Assembly: GCF_019204045.1 (NCBI RefSeq)
Contig: NZ_JAGSPC010000001.1
Span: 1,240,001 to 1,304,000, forward strand
Reading direction: 5' to 3'
DNA from: Erythrobacter crassostreae
Lineage (GTDB): Bacteria; Pseudomonadota; Alphaproteobacteria; Sphingomonadales; Sphingomonadaceae
DNA: 64,000 bases
Shown: positions 62,862 through 64,000 of the stretch, piece after piece
Numbering within the stretch: position 1 is the stretch's first letter
How the letters are laid out: each line of letters begins with the position of its first letter
Position numbers and translations under genes: made by a program
Notes under the pieces: model-generated
The model's input: only the letters and a program-made list of their open reading frames with translations
What the model was told of the DNA's origin: nothing
Database searches by the model: none

Positions 62862-63650
62862 ATGCAAACTATACGCTCTGACGAACGAAGTATTCTGCAA
62901 CGCGCTGCCCCGATCCTCGCGGTTATCTGTCAGGTTGGCTCGACATTCCTGCCTGCGCTCGGTTTCGGCGAACAGATTGGAGAGCGATCCGACTCGGTCA
63001 GGACACTTATCACGCCATCCGGCTGGGCTTTTTCTATTTGGGGCCCGCTCTTCTTAGGGTGTTTGATCTTTGCAATCTGGCAGGCGCTTCCAGCGCAGCG
63101 TTTCAACGCGCTCCTCAATCGCATCTGCTGGCCCGCATCTATTGCTCTCGCCGCGCAAGGAGTTTGGGCGGCATACACCCAGTTTAACAATCTGACGGTG
63201 GTCTCCGCTATCATCATTTTCGTTTCGCTGATAGGACTCCTGATGGTCCTTCGGACGTTGGTGAAACACACGGAATTCACGGCGAAAGAACGGTGGCTTG
63301 TTGCATTGGTCTTCAGCTCTCTCGCAGCTTGGTTGACCGCGGCGAGCATCGTCAACGTATCCGCCACCTTGCGCTATATCGGCGTGAGCGGAGAAATGAC
63401 CTACCCGCTGGTCACTGCAGCAATGGTCGCAATTGGCGGTGTGATCGCGGCCCTTGCGACGGTGCGAAGCAGGGGCAACCCTTGGTATGCCCTCGTATTT
63501 TGCTGGGCGCTTACCGCGATATATTTTCGCGGAGGTCAGGAAGAAGGCATGATCGCTTTGGCATGCATCGCATCAGGCCTGCTTGTGGCGCTCGCGGCTC
63601 TGATTGGTATCGCTAACCCTCACAACCGTCGGCATTGGTTAGGAATTTGA
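62862..63650 (+). CDS. TspO-like multi-pass membrane protein
   Basis: A 262-residue protein with seven or so spans. The block TPSGWAFSIWGPLFLGCLIF resembles the SIWG motif of TspO/MBR (tryptophan-rich sensory) relatives of longer type, but the short TspO length is not matched. Ligand or function unknown. It starts 65 bases after the RNase P RNA. The exact start is uncertain, as several in-frame codons precede the first span. Confidence 0.65.
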   Translation: MQTIRSDERSILQRAAPILAVICQVGSTFLPALGFGEQIGERSDSVRTLITPSGWAFSIWGPLFLGCLIFAIWQALPAQRFNALLNRICWPASIALAAQGVWAAYTQFNNLTVVSAIIIFVSLIGLLMVLRTLVKHTEFTAKERWLVALVFSSLAAWLTAASIVNVSATLRYIGVSGEMTYPLVTAAMVAIGGVIAALATVRSRGNPWYALVFCWALTAIYFRGGQEEGMIALACIASGLLVALAALIGIANPHNRRHWLGI

Positions 63651-63664
63651 TCGCTTTGGCTGTC

Positions 63665-64000
63665 TTAGGCGGCTTGGGATACGAAGGTTGGGTACAGTTC
63701 ATCAAGCGGGCGTGAACGGCCATCGGCGCAGACCAAGCGAACATGGTATCGCTTCATCCCGCGCGGATTTGTGACGCCAACTGAATGCGCAATCACACCA
63801 ACTTCCTTGCGCATCTGCTTTACGAAATTGGCAACGCGCACAGCTTTGTTAGCTGGATCAAGGCCGCGTTGCAGGCTTGGATCGTGGGTTGTGATACCAG
63901 TCGGGCAGGTGTTCTTGTTGCACTTCATCGCCTGAATACAGCCGAGCGCGAACATGAAACCGCGTGCAGAAATGGTGAAATCTGCGCCAGCGCATAGCGC
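63665..64000 (-). CDS. FMN-binding glutamate synthase-like protein, 3' end only
   Basis: The visible end of a minus-strand gene whose start lies past the window. It holds the [3Fe-4S] cysteine block of the glutamate synthase central domain (ALGCIQAMKCNKNTCPTGIT, then QRGLDPANKAVRVANF) and stops soon after. That matches the ~500-residue FMN-binding glutamate synthase family more than GltB, which goes on for a further domain. Actual activity is not known for the short family. Confidence 0.85.
   Translation of the reverse strand, partial: ALCAGADFTISARGFMFALGCIQAMKCNKNTCPTGITTHDPSLQRGLDPANKAVRVANFVKQMRKEVGVIAHSVGVTNPRGMKRYHVRLVCADGRSRPLDELYPTFVSQAA

Noticed and set aside
62526-62900. Frames across the RNase P RNA region
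   Set aside because: Conserved RNase P RNA motifs explain the stretch; none of the frames has protein-like content.
1-64000. Prophage, integrase, transposase, CRISPR array or defence island
   Set aside because: None of the frames carries such motifs and no regular spaced repeats were seen; gene content is housekeeping throughout.

Overview
The window reads as a chromosomal segment of a Sphingomonadales alphaproteobacterium, most likely of the Erythrobacter/Altererythrobacter group. The indications are Entner-Doudoroff glucose genes (zwf-edd-glk), a ChpT phosphotransferase of the CtrA relay, PtsP, a PyrC-like pseudo-dihydroorotase behind pyrB, RpoH with its QKKLFFNLR box, TonB-receptor nutrition, and REP-type palindromes that read as STLRQAQGER or PSTSSGRA, which I recall as common in sphingomonads. 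This placement is inference from gene content. No prophage, transposase, integrase or CRISPR array was seen; almost all the DNA is ordinary, tightly packed coding sequence.

Layout. 1-4 kb (+): ptsP 3' end, RodZ-like HTH membrane protein, CpoB/YbgF-like protein, tilS. 4-12.1 kb (-): L,D-transpeptidase, then zwf-edd-glk and a divergent PEP-carboxylase homologue as one overlapping operon. 12.3-18.2 kb (+): two secreted proteins of unknown function, a LuxR-type HTH fused to an apparently serine-less hydrolase domain, a LacI regulator and a secreted TPR-like protein. 18.2-29.6 kb: transglutaminase-rimO, a DUF1761-like protein, K+ channel-surE-serS, a TonB receptor with a divergent TetR, sppA. 29.7-40.8 kb: pyrB-pyrC', a ParA / ribbon-helix-helix / SPOR cluster, a DUF418 protein, bfd-bfr, DUF2721, der, DUF3297. 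40.9-50.6 kb: tRNA-Leu, tig, a chemoreceptor, amidase, acyltransferase, clpP-clpX, DUF2939. 50.7-54.4 kb (-): mtgA-CDF transporter-ECF sigma-anti-sigma-fasciclin. 54.5-64 kb: P-loop protein, M20 peptidase, small membrane protein, rpoH, rluD, a GIY-YIG/JAMM fusion, chpT-ampD, aqpZ, RNase P RNA, a membrane protein and the 3' end of a glutamate synthase-like gene.

How genes work together. The zwf operon takes glucose to 2-keto-3-deoxy-6-phosphogluconate. A near-identical palindrome lies 5' of both zwf and the lacI-type gene 3.4 kb away, so that regulator may control the operon and itself. RpoH (57 kb) probably drives clpP through a sigma-32-like promoter at 47.74 kb. TetR and the TonB receptor share a 10-3-10 inverted repeat.

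The less ordinary items are: a chromosomal ParF/ParG-like pair transcribed with and next to SPOR proteins; a GIY-YIG nuclease bracketed by inverted REP elements, one of which forms the linker to a JAMM peptidase; an AT-richer insertion inside SerS; a PEPC homologue with altered catalytic motifs; a LuxR/pseudohydrolase fusion; and a small secreted protein made of three C-x10-C modules. All functions are from reading the sequence; nothing was searched or computed.
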